Source of the DNA: Thiothrix sp.
GTDB lineage: Bacteria > Pseudomonadota > Gammaproteobacteria > Thiotrichales > Thiotrichaceae
Direction of reading: 5' to 3'
Length of the DNA: 64,000 nt
Assembly: GCA_008015155.1 (NCBI GenBank)
Contig: SSFA01000004.1
Location: 62,001 to 126,000 of the forward strand
A model generated the notes under the pieces. It made no database searches, was not told the DNA's origin, and saw only the letters and a list, made by a program, of their open reading frames with translations. Positions 1 through 9,739 of the stretch are shown here, piece after piece (positions within the stretch are counted from its first letter, which is position 1; every line of letters begins with the position of its first letter). The translations under genes were made by a program, and so were the position numbers.

Positions 1-1062
1 CCTCTCTCGCTAGCGAAAATGCTACTCACTATTGAGAATGCTTTGCGTACCAGTCAGTTAGAGCAAGAAAACCAAGGTTTGCGGCGGCAGATGGTGTTTT
101 CTCATGAAATCGTGGGCAACAGTAAGGCTATGCAAGCCCTACGTGAGCAAGCGAGTCGGATTGCTCAGCATGATTCGAGTGTATTGCTCTATGGTGAACA
201 TGGGGTTGGTAAAGAGGCTGTTGCTCGCTACATCCACGCCCATAGCTCGCGACGTGATCGGCCTTTTGTAAAAGTGGTACTACCGATGCTTGAAGCTGGG
301 AGCGTCGAGCAAAGGCTGTTTGGCTCAGAAATCGACGGTAAACTCACTTATGGCTTTCTGGACGATGCTTTAGGCGGCTGTTTATATTTGGCTGAAATTG
401 CTGATTTAGATGCTGAGAGCCAAAAACGTTTGCTTCTAGCGCTACAAAATAAGCGCTTCACACGTATGGGTGGAACTGAGCAAATTGACTTAGATCTACA
501 GCTCATTGTTTCAGCGACGCATGATTTGCAAGATGATATTGATGCAGGCGACTTTAATGAAGATCTCTATTACTTATTGAATGTACTGCCGATCCAAGTA
601 CCGCCTTTACGTGAACATGCTGAAGATGTGCCGGAACTACTAAATTATTATGTGAATCAACTCACTGCCCAAGATGGTTTACCTTATCGGCATTTCACAC
701 TAGCGGCACAAAATTTTCTGCGCCATCATCGCTGGTCGGGGAATATTTTAGAGCTGCGTAATTTAGTGCATCGCCTATTGATTTTAGGCACTGAAGTCGA
801 AATCAGTGTAGAGGAAGCAGAAGAGGCGGTTGGTGCAACAGTGCCAGTTTTCACCAGTGAAATTGGGCAGATGCCAGAAAGCCTTTATGATTTGCCCTTA
901 CGCCAAGCTCGCGAACAGTTTGAACATGATTACTTAATCTATCAGCTTAAACAGGCTGATGGGAATGTCAGTAAACTGGCTGATCAAGTGAAAATGGAGC
1001 GCACCCATTTATACCGAAAAATGCGTTCGTTGGGCGTCGATCCGAAAAAATATGGGCGTTAA
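1..1062 (+). CDS. ntrX: NtrX-type response regulator, 5' end outside window
   Basis: The reading frame is open from base 1, before the ATG at 19, and its first residues (PLSLAKMLLTIENAL) match the link from a receiver domain to an AAA+ domain. The gene therefore starts upstream and the receiver is cut off. A sigma-54-type AAA+ domain follows, with Walker A GEHGVGKE at 193-216, and a Fis-type helix-turn-helix ends the protein (GNVSKLADQVKMERTHLYRK). Order with trkA-trkH is the usual ntrY-ntrX-trkAH arrangement. The ATPase core is degenerate: no GAFTGA loop, Walker B Asp is Ala (391-393), the usual LYYRLN Arg is Leu (574-576), and GNVREL is GNILEL (Arg to Leu, 748-750). It probably binds DNA without driving sigma-54 polymerase. 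Identity is confident; the loss of activity is inferred. Confidence 0.85.
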   Translation, partial: PLSLAKMLLTIENALRTSQLEQENQGLRRQMVFSHEIVGNSKAMQALREQASRIAQHDSSVLLYGEHGVGKEAVARYIHAHSSRRDRPFVKVVLPMLEAGSVEQRLFGSEIDGKLTYGFLDDALGGCLYLAEIADLDAESQKRLLLALQNKRFTRMGGTEQIDLDLQLIVSATHDLQDDIDAGDFNEDLYYLLNVLPIQVPPLREHAEDVPELLNYYVNQLTAQDGLPYRHFTLAAQNFLRHHRWSGNILELRNLVHRLLILGTEVEISVEEAEEAVGATVPVFTSEIGQMPESLYDLPLRQAREQFEHDYLIYQLKQADGNVSKLADQVKMERTHLYRKMRSLGVDPKKYGR

Positions 1063-1090
1063 TTGTTGATTAGCCTCTATAATCCTCGCC

Positions 1091-2470
1091 ATGAAAATTA
1101 TGATTCTTGGCGCGGGACAAGTTGGGCGCTCAGTAGCTGAAGCTCTAGCGCACGAAGACAATGATATTACGATCGTTGACACGGATGCGTCAGCTTTACG
1201 TACTTTGCGTGAAAAGCTGGATGTTCGTGTCGAAATTGGTCAAGCTTCTTATCCACGAGTTTTAGAGCGCGCTGGGATTGAGGATGCTGATATGGTGATA
1301 GCAGTCACCAACAGCGATGAAATTAACATGGTCGCTTGCCATGTAGCCTTCACTCTGTATCGAACTCCTACCAAAATAGCGCGTATCCGCTCCTCCCATT
1401 ATCTCGATCATCCCCGTTTATTCGCTACCGACGCTTTACCGATTGATGTCCTAATTAGCCCAGAGCAACTGGTGACTGAATACATTTTCCGACTGATTGC
1501 CCATCCAGGTGCCTTACAGGTTCTAAATTTTGCGGAAGGTAAAGTTCAATTAGTTGGGGTGCGCTCACTAGCAGGTGGTGCGTTAGTAGGTCACCGTTTG
1601 GGTGAAATGTATGAACATATGCCCGGCGTGAAAGCGCGGGTAGTCGCCTTGTTTCGCCATGATAAACCGGTAGCAGTCACTCAAGATACCATCATAGAAG
1701 TTGATGATGAAGTCTTCTTTATTGCTAATCCTAAGCATATTCGTGCGCTCATTAGTGAGGTGCGTCGTCTCGATAAACCTTATAAACGGATCATGATTGC
1801 AGGAGGTGGCAATATTGGGAATCGCTTAGCACGTCAGCTAGAAGAGGCTCGTTATCAAGTCAAAATTATTGAGCGAAATCCTGAGCGAGCATCTAAACTT
1901 GCTGAAAGATTAGACAAAACTCTAGTTTTAGAGGGCGATGCATCAGATGAGAATCTATTAATTGAGGAAAATATCGAGAATATTGATGTCTTCATTGCCG
2001 TGACCAATGATGATGAAGCCAATATTCTATCCTCGATGCTAGCTAAGCGCTTGGGTGCGCGTCGAGTGATGAGTCTGATCAATCGGATGAGTTATACAGA
2101 CCTAGTGGAAAGTAGTATTGATCTTGCTATTTCTCCACATCAAATTACGATTGGCGCCTTGCTTACGCATATTCGCCGCGGTGATATTGTTGCTGTTCAT
2201 TCTCTACGGCGGGGAGCTGCAGAGGCGATTGAGGTGATTGCACATGGCGATAAGAAAACCTCGCGAGTGGTTGGACGCCGAGTCAGCGAAGTGAAATTGC
2301 CACCTTCAACCATTATCGGTGCTTTAGTCCGCAATGAAGAGGTAATTATAATGAAAGAAGGTGATGATGTGCTTATTGAGCCGGATGACCATGTTATTAT
2401 GTTTTTAACTGATAAGCGCTATATTCCTGCAGTAGAAAAACTCTTCCAAGTCGGCATTCATTTCTTCTAA
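1091..2470 (+). CDS. trkA: Trk potassium uptake regulatory subunit TrkA
   Basis: Cytoplasmic NAD(H)-binding gating subunit of the low-affinity Trk K+ uptake system. The 459 residues are the usual TrkA length and hold two RCK halves. The first Rossmann motif is at the N-terminus ([12 protein letters not shown] with acidic VDTD at strand end). The second starts near residue 233 ([16 protein letters not shown]), and each half carries a TrkA-C segment. It lies 28 bp after ntrX with no clear Shine-Dalgarno, and its stop is 2 bp before the trkH start, so the two are co-transcribed. Confidence 0.95.
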   Translation: MKIMILGAGQVGRSVAEALAHEDNDITIVDTDASALRTLREKLDVRVEIGQASYPRVLERAGIEDADMVIAVTNSDEINMVACHVAFTLYRTPTKIARIRSSHYLDHPRLFATDALPIDVLISPEQLVTEYIFRLIAHPGALQVLNFAEGKVQLVGVRSLAGGALVGHRLGEMYEHMPGVKARVVALFRHDKPVAVTQDTIIEVDDEVFFIANPKHIRALISEVRRLDKPYKRIMIAGGGNIGNRLARQLEEARYQVKIIERNPERASKLAERLDKTLVLEGDASDENLLIEENIENIDVFIAVTNDDEANILSSMLAKRLGARRVMSLINRMSYTDLVESSIDLAISPHQITIGALLTHIRRGDIVAVHSLRRGAAEAIEVIAHGDKKTSRVVGRRVSEVKLPPSTIIGALVRNEEVIIMKEGDDVLIEPDDHVIMFLTDKRYIPAVEKLFQVGIHFF

Positions 2471-2472
2471 CT

Positions 2473-3924
2473 ATGCAATATGGCGTTATTTTCCGAATTC
2501 TCGGAATTTTTTTGATGCTGTTTAGTTTGACCATGTTGCCACCAATTGCAATTGGTGAACTGATGGGAGATCCGGATTTATCAAATTTCTGGTGGGGATT
2601 TGGTACAGTTTTAGTAGCGGGCCTTCTATTATGGGTACCATTTAGACAATGTCGCAACGAATTACGTCTGCGTGATGGTTATTTAATTGCAGTGCTATTT
2701 TGGGTTGGTTTAAGCGTTGCTGCGACCATTCCTTTATCTTTATCTGAAAGCTTTGATATTAGTTTAGCTAATGCTTTTTTTGAAACAGTGTCAGGTTTTA
2801 CTACGACTGGTGCTACGGTATTAGTTGGAATTGATTCTTTACCTCGCTCGATTAATTTTTATCGTTTAGAATTACATTGGCTGGGTGGCATGGGCATGAT
2901 TGTTTTGGCCGTTGCGATCTTACCGATGTTAGGGATTGGGGGTATGCAGCTGTATAAGGCTGAAGCTCCGGGGCCAGTTAAAGACTCTAAATTGACACCA
3001 CGCATTACCGAAACGGCGCGTCTACTCTGGTATATCTATTTGATGCTAACGCTTATTGGTATTGGCTTATTCTTACTGGGTGGCATGACTTGGTTTGATG
3101 CAGTTTGTCATGCCTTTTCAGCGGTAGCAACGGGTGGTTTCTCAACTCATGATTCAAGTCTAGGCTTTTTTGATAGTGCATTTATAGATTATTCTGCCAT
3201 GTTTTTGATGATTATGGGGGGTATCAGTTTTACTTTGCATTTTACCGTCCTGCATAATAAAAGTATTAAATATTATTGGGCAGATTCAGAGTTAAGAGTC
3301 TATCTTTTGATTATGCTGTTAGTTTGGCTGATTAGCATGATCGTTTTAATGCATCATAAAACCTACCCAGATTTTTTTAGCACTTTACGTTATGCTAGCT
3401 TCCAAGTTGTATCAATTATGACTTCTACTGGCTTATTAACGACTGACTTTTCAGTATGGCCGACTTTATTGCCCGTATTATTAATGTTTGTTAGTTTTGT
3501 AGGTGGATGTGCTGGTTCTACGGGTGGTGGGTTAAAAGTCATTCGCTTTTTATTATTAATGAAGCAGGGTTGGCGCGAAGTCAGTTTACTCACGCATCCG
3601 CATGCACATACGCATATTAAGGTTAATGGAGAGCCTGTGCCTGAAACTGTTACTCGGGCAATTTGGGGTTTCTTTTCAATGTATGTAGCGGTTTTTACTA
3701 TCTTCATGTTGGGCATGATGGCGGCAGGCCATGATCAAGTCACTTCCTTTTCTGCTGTAACCGCTGCTTTAAATAATATGGGCGTAGGCTTAGGTGAGGT
3801 TTCAAGTAGCTTTTCAGGGTTAGATGATTTCACCAAATGGTGGCTGGCCTTTGCTATGCTCATGGGGCGTTTGGAGTTGTTTACTATTTTAGTACTCTTT
3901 TCGCCGAGCTTTTGGCGTAAGTAG
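2473..3924 (+). CDS. trkH: Trk potassium transporter membrane subunit TrkH
   Basis: K+-translocating inner-membrane subunit that pairs with TrkA. The 483 residues are typical in length and strongly hydrophobic. The four pore-loop signatures of the SKT superfamily are visible in order: SGFTTTGAT (about 109), SAVATGGFST (about 217), MTSTGLLTTD and NNMGVGLGEV, each with the selectivity-filter glycine. It starts 2 bp after the trkA stop. No terminator is visible before the next gene, 23 bp downstream. Confidence 0.95.
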   Translation: MQYGVIFRILGIFLMLFSLTMLPPIAIGELMGDPDLSNFWWGFGTVLVAGLLLWVPFRQCRNELRLRDGYLIAVLFWVGLSVAATIPLSLSESFDISLANAFFETVSGFTTTGATVLVGIDSLPRSINFYRLELHWLGGMGMIVLAVAILPMLGIGGMQLYKAEAPGPVKDSKLTPRITETARLLWYIYLMLTLIGIGLFLLGGMTWFDAVCHAFSAVATGGFSTHDSSLGFFDSAFIDYSAMFLMIMGGISFTLHFTVLHNKSIKYYWADSELRVYLLIMLLVWLISMIVLMHHKTYPDFFSTLRYASFQVVSIMTSTGLLTTDFSVWPTLLPVLLMFVSFVGGCAGSTGGGLKVIRFLLLMKQGWREVSLLTHPHAHTHIKVNGEPVPETVTRAIWGFFSMYVAVFTIFMLGMMAAGHDQVTSFSAVTAALNNMGVGLGEVSSSFSGLDDFTKWWLAFAMLMGRLELFTILVLFSPSFWRK

Positions 3925-3947
3925 TCAGTTCTAGCAGGGTATAAGAG

Positions 3948-5420
3948 ATGGACATATTAAGCTCAGGTAGTCGCTTATCTGCACTAGAAGGTGCTAGTAA
4001 CACCACTGATGTCCACTATCTTTTACAGATTGCTAGTCAGTCACTGCTTAAGCATTTTGCGGAAATATGCGAAGGTGCTGTAGTGGTTGATCGTCAAGCG
4101 CGTGTGGTATGGATGAATGAGCAATACCCGAAACGTTTAGGCATTAGCAATTTAAAAACAGTTATTGGGCAGCCAGTAGAATTAGTTCTACCCAATAGCT
4201 TAATGCGTGAGGTGGTAGAAACAGGCCGCCCGATCATGCTCGATATTATGAGCTTTGGCAGTGAGTCTTTTGTTGTATCACGCTTACCTTTACATGATGA
4301 GCAAGGCTTAGTGATTGGTGGCATTGGTCTGATGCTCTTAGATGATGCACGCAATCTTGCTCCGCTAGTCTCGCGGTACAATCAAATTCAGCAAGAACTA
4401 CAGGATACGCGCCAACAACTCGCCATTGCACGTCGAGCCAAATACACTTTAAGTAGTCTGATTGGTAGCTCCGAGGTACTCACCAAATTAAAAGCGCAAG
4501 CCCGCCGCACGGCTTGCTCAAATGCCACGGTCTTGATTCAAGGGGAAACAGGAACTGGCAAGGAGCTATTGGCACAAGCGATCCACAATGCGAGTGCACG
4601 GGCCGATAAGCCCTTTGTAGCAGTGAATATTGCAGCTATTCCTGAAGCTCTATTGGAGGCCGAATTCTTTGGTGCTGTGGCCGGGGCTTATACCGGTGCT
4701 GATCGTAAAGGTCGTCAAGGTAAATTCAAATTGGCCGAAGGTGGCACGCTGTTTTTAGACGAAATTGGTGATATGCCTGCTACCTTGCAGGCTAAGCTTT
4801 TGCGCGTTTTGCAAGAAGGTGAGTATGAAGCTTTAGGCTCTGATCAACTACTGCGCGCGGATGTGCGTATTTTATCAGCCACTAGCCGTGATTTAGCTCA
4901 AGAAGTGGCACAGGGTAAGTTTCGTGCCGATCTATACTACCGTTTAAATGTAGTGCCACTGAATATGCCAGCTTTGCGGGAGCGGTTAACGGATTTGCCT
5001 TTATTATGTGAGCAACTGCTGGATAATTTAAGCCATAAACAAGGTGGTTCACCGCGCGAATTAAGCACCGAAGCGCTGGATTATCTAGCCCATTATGCAT
5101 GGCCGGGCAATGTACGTGAGTTACAAAATGTTTTAGAGCGAGCCGTGATGCTCTCGGATAGTTTTGTCATCAATTTAGATGAGATTCAGGCCTTATTGCC
5201 GGGTGTGCAAACTCACACTTTATTAGCTGAGTCACATCCTCATCCAGAAGCGGCAGGCTTAGCTGCAAACTCCTTATCATTCACTCTGGCTCAAGCTGAA
5301 TATCAAGCTATTCAAGCAGCTTTACAAGCTTGTGGTGGGAATAAAGCTAAAGCAGCAACCCGTTTAGGGATTTCACGCACCTCACTGTACGAAAAACTGG
5401 CTACCTACCGTCCTAATTAG
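3948..5420 (+). CDS. Sigma-54-dependent transcriptional activator (PAS, AAA+, Fis HTH)
   Basis: Enhancer-binding protein of 490 residues. A PAS-like sensor covers about 33-140 and a coiled-coil linker about 143-165. The AAA+ domain has an intact Walker A (GETGTGKE, 199-206), a GAFTGA-type loop (GAYTGA, 246-251) and Walker B LFLDEIGD. The Fis-type helix-turn-helix sits at the C-terminus (NKAKAATRLGISRTSLYEKL). All catalytic motifs are intact, unlike the NtrX-like protein at the window start. The PAS domain implies response to a small molecule or redox state rather than phosphorylation. It lies directly upstream of a perfect sigma-54 promoter, so its likely target is the permease/CoA-transferase operon. 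The ligand is unknown. Confidence 0.9.
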   Translation: MDILSSGSRLSALEGASNTTDVHYLLQIASQSLLKHFAEICEGAVVVDRQARVVWMNEQYPKRLGISNLKTVIGQPVELVLPNSLMREVVETGRPIMLDIMSFGSESFVVSRLPLHDEQGLVIGGIGLMLLDDARNLAPLVSRYNQIQQELQDTRQQLAIARRAKYTLSSLIGSSEVLTKLKAQARRTACSNATVLIQGETGTGKELLAQAIHNASARADKPFVAVNIAAIPEALLEAEFFGAVAGAYTGADRKGRQGKFKLAEGGTLFLDEIGDMPATLQAKLLRVLQEGEYEALGSDQLLRADVRILSATSRDLAQEVAQGKFRADLYYRLNVVPLNMPALRERLTDLPLLCEQLLDNLSHKQGGSPRELSTEALDYLAHYAWPGNVRELQNVLERAVMLSDSFVINLDEIQALLPGVQTHTLLAESHPHPEAAGLAANSLSFTLAQAEYQAIQAALQACGGNKAKAATRLGISRTSLYEKLATYRPN

Positions 5421-5427
5421 AACCCTG

Positions 5428-5469
5428 TGTACGCTATCGAGGACAGTTGAGTGTTCAGGAAAGCGTACA
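5428..5469. promoter_or_regulatory. Inverted repeat, candidate upstream activating sequence
   Basis: The octamer TGTACGCT (5428-5435) recurs inverted as AGCGTACA (5462-5469) with 26 bp between. The arms lie about 60-100 bp upstream of the -24 element of the sigma-54 promoter, where an enhancer-binding protein usually binds. There is no T-tract, so a terminator is less likely. Binding by the activator encoded at 3948 is inferred. Confidence 0.55.
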
Positions 5470-5530
5470 ACTAAGCTTGTTTGGTTTTAATCTAAGTCTC
5501 GCTATCTATATAAATCAATGACTTAATTTT

Positions 5531-5546
5531 TGGCACACGCTTTGCT
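5531..5546 (+). promoter_or_regulatory. Sigma-54 (-24/-12) promoter
   Basis: TGGCACACGCTTTGCT matches every position of the consensus TGGCACRNNNNTTGCW. It lies 62 bp upstream of the permease start, next to a gene for a sigma-54 activator. It should drive the permease and CoA-transferase genes. Confidence 0.88.
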
Positions 5547-5607
5547 AAACCCTAAGCACCAGTAGATTGCGCTGCTGGCGTTTTTCAGTTTGGAGGAGTG
5601 AGTCCTG

Positions 5608-7005
5608 ATGGATTTTTTAATTGTCTTAGGCGCTTTAGCCTTTTTGATGTTTGTCGCCTACCGTGGTTATAGTGTCATTCTATTTGCCCCCGTCGCTGCC
5701 TTAGGTGCTGTGCTCTTAGTCAACCCGGATATGGTTGCACCTATGTTCACTGGCCTCTTCATGGATAAGATGGTCGGTTTTATTAAGAACTATTTTCCGG
5801 TTTTTTTGTTGGGAGCCGTATTTGGTAAAGTCATTGAGTTGTCTGGATTTTCCAAATCTATTGTCGCTGCGGTCATTAATCTCATTGGGCGCGAACGCGC
5901 GATGCTAGCGATTGTAATTGTCTGTGCAATTCTCACCTATGGTGGTGTGTCTTTATTCGTCGTGGTGTTTGCTGTCTATCCCTTTGCGGCAGAAATGTTC
6001 CGCCAAAGTGATATTCCCAAGCGTTTGATTCCGGGCACAATTGCTTTAGGTGCTTTTACCTTTACGATGGATTCGCTACCAGGCACACCACAGATTCAAA
6101 ATATTATTCCGACGACATTCTTTAAAACGGATATTTATGCTGCACCCATACTTGGCATTATTGGCGCCATTTTCATTTTTACGACAGGTATGTTGTATTT
6201 AGAGTGGATGCGTAAGCGTGCTGCTAAGCGGGGGGAAGGCTATGGGACGAATCTACTGAATGAACCAACTCCTTTTGTAGATGAAAAGCTGCCAAATGCA
6301 TGGATCGCTTTGTTGCCCTTAGTGGTCGTGGGAGTCATGAATAAAGTATTTACTGTATTGATACCCTCCTTCTATGGCAAAGAAGTGGCTTTTCAATCCG
6401 CAGTGGTCGGCAAATCAACCGAGATTGTGGTGCAAATTGATCCAGTGAAAGCGATTTGGGCGGTTGAAGGCGCTTTGTTGTTAGGCATTTTAGTTGTGTT
6501 TATTTTTGCGGGGCGTACGGTTATTAAGAACTTTGCGGAAGGTTCAAAAACCGCCATCAGTGGTGCTCTTTTAGCCACGATGAATACTGCCTCTGAATAC
6601 GGTTTCGGTGCGGTGATTGCTGCTTTAGCTGGCTTTAAAGTGATTGCGGAAGGTCTAGCGGCGATTCCTGATCCTTTAGTGAATGAAGCGATCACCGTCA
6701 CCGCTTTAGCGGGTATTACCGGTTCAGCCTCGGGCGGGATGGGGATTGCATTAGCTGCGATGGCAGATACGTTCATCGCTAATGCGCAAGCTGCGGGTAT
6801 TCCCTTGGAGGTTTTCCATCGAGTTGCATCGATGGCTTCAGGGGGTATGGATACACTCCCCCACAATGGCGCGGTTATCACCCTATTAGCAGTCACCGGT
6901 TTAACCCATCGCCAATCCTATAAAGATATTTTCGCTATTACTTGTATTAAAACAGTAGCGGTATTTGTAGTGATTGCAGTGTTCTATGCAACTGGACTAG
7001 TCTAG
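5608..7005 (+). CDS. GntP-family organic acid permease
   Basis: Inner-membrane permease of 465 residues, nearly all hydrophobic with about a dozen predicted membrane segments. It resembles the GntP/citrate transporter group, with family-like loops such as GGVSLFVVVFAVYPFAAEMF and a repeat-like SGSASGGMGIALAA-type glycine-rich segment. A strong ribosome binding site (GGAGGAG) precedes ATG 5608. It is the first gene after the sigma-54 promoter and is followed after 27 bp by a CoA-transferase. That suggests uptake of a short-chain acid such as acetoacetate, 3-hydroxybutyrate or a fatty acid. The substrate is inferred from the neighbour only. Confidence 0.8.
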   Translation: MDFLIVLGALAFLMFVAYRGYSVILFAPVAALGAVLLVNPDMVAPMFTGLFMDKMVGFIKNYFPVFLLGAVFGKVIELSGFSKSIVAAVINLIGRERAMLAIVIVCAILTYGGVSLFVVVFAVYPFAAEMFRQSDIPKRLIPGTIALGAFTFTMDSLPGTPQIQNIIPTTFFKTDIYAAPILGIIGAIFIFTTGMLYLEWMRKRAAKRGEGYGTNLLNEPTPFVDEKLPNAWIALLPLVVVGVMNKVFTVLIPSFYGKEVAFQSAVVGKSTEIVVQIDPVKAIWAVEGALLLGILVVFIFAGRTVIKNFAEGSKTAISGALLATMNTASEYGFGAVIAALAGFKVIAEGLAAIPDPLVNEAITVTALAGITGSASGGMGIALAAMADTFIANAQAAGIPLEVFHRVASMASGGMDTLPHNGAVITLLAVTGLTHRQSYKDIFAITCIKTVAVFVVIAVFYATGLV

Positions 7006-7032
7006 CAGCCCTTCAGGCAAGGAGACCTTAGC

Positions 7033-8667
7033 ATGCCTCAACAAGTTATTAATGTGATTAAACCCGCGCGATCAGCTAGTAAGATCAGATCAGCACGCCA
7101 AGCTGTGGAGCTTATTCCTGTCGGCGCAACGGTCGCTACGAGTGGCTTTATTGGGATTGGTTTTGCAGAAAATATTGCGGTGGCTTTGGAGGAGTTATTC
7201 CTAGAACGCAGCCAGCAAGCTGATGCTAATCAAGATTATCCTCACGATCTGACCTTAGTCTATGCAGCGGGTCAAGGAGATGGGGTACAACGCGGCTTAA
7301 ATCACTTGGGGCATGCAGGTCTAGTTAAACGGGTGATTGGTGGACATTGGGGCTTAGCACCGAAATTGGGTGAATTAGCCACCAGCAATCAGATTGAAGC
7401 TTGGAATTTACCGCAGGGTGTTATTTGCCATCTATTCCGTGATATTGCAGCTAGTAAACCGGGTACGTTGACCCCAGTGGGATTGGGTACCTTTGTTGAT
7501 CCGCGTTATGGAGGAGGCAAACTTAACGAGCGCACACAAGAAGATTTAGTGCGCTTATTAGAGATTGATGGCCAAGAATACCTACTTTATAAAGCGTTTC
7601 CGATTCATGTCGGGATTATTCGCGGTACGACGGCTGACCCTGATGGCAATATCACTATGGAAAAGGAAGCCCTGACTTTAGAGGCACAGGCTATAGCTAT
7701 GGCTGTCCATAATAGTGGTGGCATTGTGATTGCCCAAGTTGAGCGCATTGCTGAACGCGGTACTTTGAGTCCGCGCCATGTCAAAATTCCCAGTGTATTA
7801 GTCGATTGTGTGGTGATTGCTGAAAAGCCTGAATACCAGTATCAAACGTTTATTGAGCCTTATAGCGCGGCATTTGCAGGTGAGTTGCGTGTACCTGTCT
7901 CTGCGATTGAGCCAATTCCTTTGGATGAACGTAAAATTATCGCACGCCGGGCGGCAATGGAACTCAAAGCACATGATGTAGTGAATTTGGGGATTGGCAT
8001 GCCGGAAGGGGTCGCTAATGTTGCGACTGAGGAAAACATTTTTGACCTAATGACCCTGACCGCTGAGCCAGGTGTCATGGGGGGTATACCGGCGGGTGGC
8101 TTAAATTTTGGAGCAGCTACTAATACTCAAGCGATTCTTGATCAGCCGAATCAGTTTGATTTCTACGATGGTGGCGGCTTGGATATTGCCATTTTGGGCT
8201 TGGCGCAGGCTGATCAGGAAGGCAATCTCAATGTCAGCAAATTTGGCCCTAAACTCGCAGGTGCAGGCGGTTTCATCAATATCTCACAAAATGCCAAAAA
8301 GGTAGTCTTTGTGGGTACTTTTACGGCTGGTAAATTAGAATTCTCTCTGGCTAATGCTCAGCTCCAAGTCCTGAAAGAAGGTAAAACGCGCAAATTCGTC
8401 CGTGAAGTAGAACATCGTACCTTTAGTGGGCGAGTTGCTTTTGCGTCCAAACGACCAGTTTTGTATGTAACCGAGCGCGCTGTATTCAAACTGTGTGAAG
8501 AAGGGATTGAGCTGATCGAAATCGCCCCGGGGATTGATTTAGAGCGCGATATACTGGCACAGATGGATTTTGTTCCGATCATGCGTGGACAGCCCAAATT
8601 AATGGATGCCCGCTTATTTAAAGAAGAATCAATGGGGATTCGAGAAAATTTACTAGCCGCTAATTAG
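7033..8667 (+). CDS. Acetate/3-ketoacid CoA-transferase, fused alpha-beta subunits
   Basis: Class I CoA-transferase of 544 residues with both halves in one chain, like YdiF. It moves CoA between a short-chain acyl-CoA and a free acid. The first half carries [17 protein letters not shown]. The second half carries [14 protein letters not shown] and TAEPGVMGG, whose Glu345 sits where the family's catalytic glutamate is expected. It has a good ribosome binding site (AAGGAG) and forms an operon with the permease. Likely role: activating an imported ketoacid or fatty acid in the cytoplasm. The exact acid cannot be told from sequence. Confidence 0.88.
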   Translation: MPQQVINVIKPARSASKIRSARQAVELIPVGATVATSGFIGIGFAENIAVALEELFLERSQQADANQDYPHDLTLVYAAGQGDGVQRGLNHLGHAGLVKRVIGGHWGLAPKLGELATSNQIEAWNLPQGVICHLFRDIAASKPGTLTPVGLGTFVDPRYGGGKLNERTQEDLVRLLEIDGQEYLLYKAFPIHVGIIRGTTADPDGNITMEKEALTLEAQAIAMAVHNSGGIVIAQVERIAERGTLSPRHVKIPSVLVDCVVIAEKPEYQYQTFIEPYSAAFAGELRVPVSAIEPIPLDERKIIARRAAMELKAHDVVNLGIGMPEGVANVATEENIFDLMTLTAEPGVMGGIPAGGLNFGAATNTQAILDQPNQFDFYDGGGLDIAILGLAQADQEGNLNVSKFGPKLAGAGGFINISQNAKKVVFVGTFTAGKLEFSLANAQLQVLKEGKTRKFVREVEHRTFSGRVAFASKRPVLYVTERAVFKLCEEGIELIEIAPGIDLERDILAQMDFVPIMRGQPKLMDARLFKEESMGIRENLLAAN

Positions 8668-8676
8668 AACGGCTAG
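8653..8676 (+). terminator. Hairpin over the stop of the CoA-transferase gene
   Basis: CTAGCCG and CGGCTAG form a perfect 7-bp stem around a 10-base loop that contains the TAG stop codon. No T-run follows, so it is at best a weak or bidirectional terminator between two convergent genes. Confidence 0.35.
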
Positions 8677-8697
8677 TGTTAGAGCAAAACTGAAAAT

Positions 8698-9589
8698 TTA
8701 GCCGGTCGCCATCAAATGTTGTTTGAAAAACTCAAGGGTACGCGACCAGGCTAATTCGGCAGCTGCTTGGTTATAACGCGCCGTCGAATCGTTGTGGAAG
8801 CCATGTTGGGTCGCTGGGTAAGTATGCGCCTGATAGTTAGCATTATTCGCTTTCAAGACTTTTTCATACTCTGGCCAAGCGCTATTCACGCGCTCATCAG
8901 TTTCAGCAAAATGAAGCAGCAGCGGCCCTTTAACCTTATCCAAATTAGTTTTTGCAGGCGTACCATAGAAGGGAACCGCCGCATTAATGAGTTCAGGCAT
9001 GGTGGCGAGCAGATTACTAATATAGCCACCAAAACAGAACCCCACCACGCCTAGTTTGCCATTGCTAAGTTCATGAGTTTTTAAGAATTTAGCCGCTGCA
9101 ATAAAGTCTTGCTCAATTTTGGCAGGGTCGAGTGATTTCTGCATCTCACGCCCTTGATCATCATTGCCAGGATAACCACCTAAGGAATACAAAGCATCAG
9201 GTGCAAAGGCTATATAACCTTGCTTCGCCAAACGCCGCCACATCTTCGATATAAGGATTGAGGCCACGGTTTTCATGCACCACTAAAATCATTGAGGCTT
9301 TGCCTTGCAAATTTCTGGGCACAACTAAGTAGCCACGTCCTTTGCCAAAACCTTGCGGCGAGTCAAATTCGGTGTAAGTTGCTTTAATCGTTTCATCATT
9401 GAAGGAAACCTGCTCAGCCAAAGCATAATTCGGCAGCAAAGCTTCAGTGATCATGCCCACGCTTAAACCCGCCACTGCCAAGGAACTCAAACGCGCCAAA
9501 AAAGTACGCCGATCAATGCCACCATGCGCATATTCGTCATACCAATCAAAAGCTTGTTGGGGGATGATGATAGGTGTATTAGTTGCCAT
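8698..9589 (-). pseudogene. Tat-exported dienelactone hydrolase, frameshifted
   Basis: Two overlapping frames make one alpha/beta hydrolase. The upstream part (9589 down to about 9240) has a twin-arginine signal (DRRTFLARL and a hydrophobic stretch) and the start of the fold up to VVHENRGLNPYIEDVA. The downstream part (about 9240 to 8698) continues with RRLAKQGYIAFAPDAL and holds the triad: Cys in GFCFGG, Asp in ETDERV and His in QHGFHND. The frames join near 9238-9246, consistent with a 2-base loss or 1-base gain. The rest looks intact, so the break is recent or a sequencing error. The architecture resembles E. coli YghX, from memory. Confidence 0.8.
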
Positions 9590-9739
9590 ACTGAGGCTCC
9601 TTAGCGGGTTGGGATTCTAAGTAAATAGCTGATTTGCGAAGATTTGTACAAAGACCTTGAGATTAAGCAGATCTTAGAGTTTGAATGGGTGTGCTAGTAT
9701 CAAGGAGCTAAGGCTTTAGTTTGGAGATCGAAGACCATT

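Noticed and set aside
6393..6896. Minus-strand frame of 167 codons inside the permease gene
   Set aside because: The plus-strand gene is a clear membrane permease with a ribosome binding site and promoter; the antisense product is low-complexity Ala/Pro-rich.
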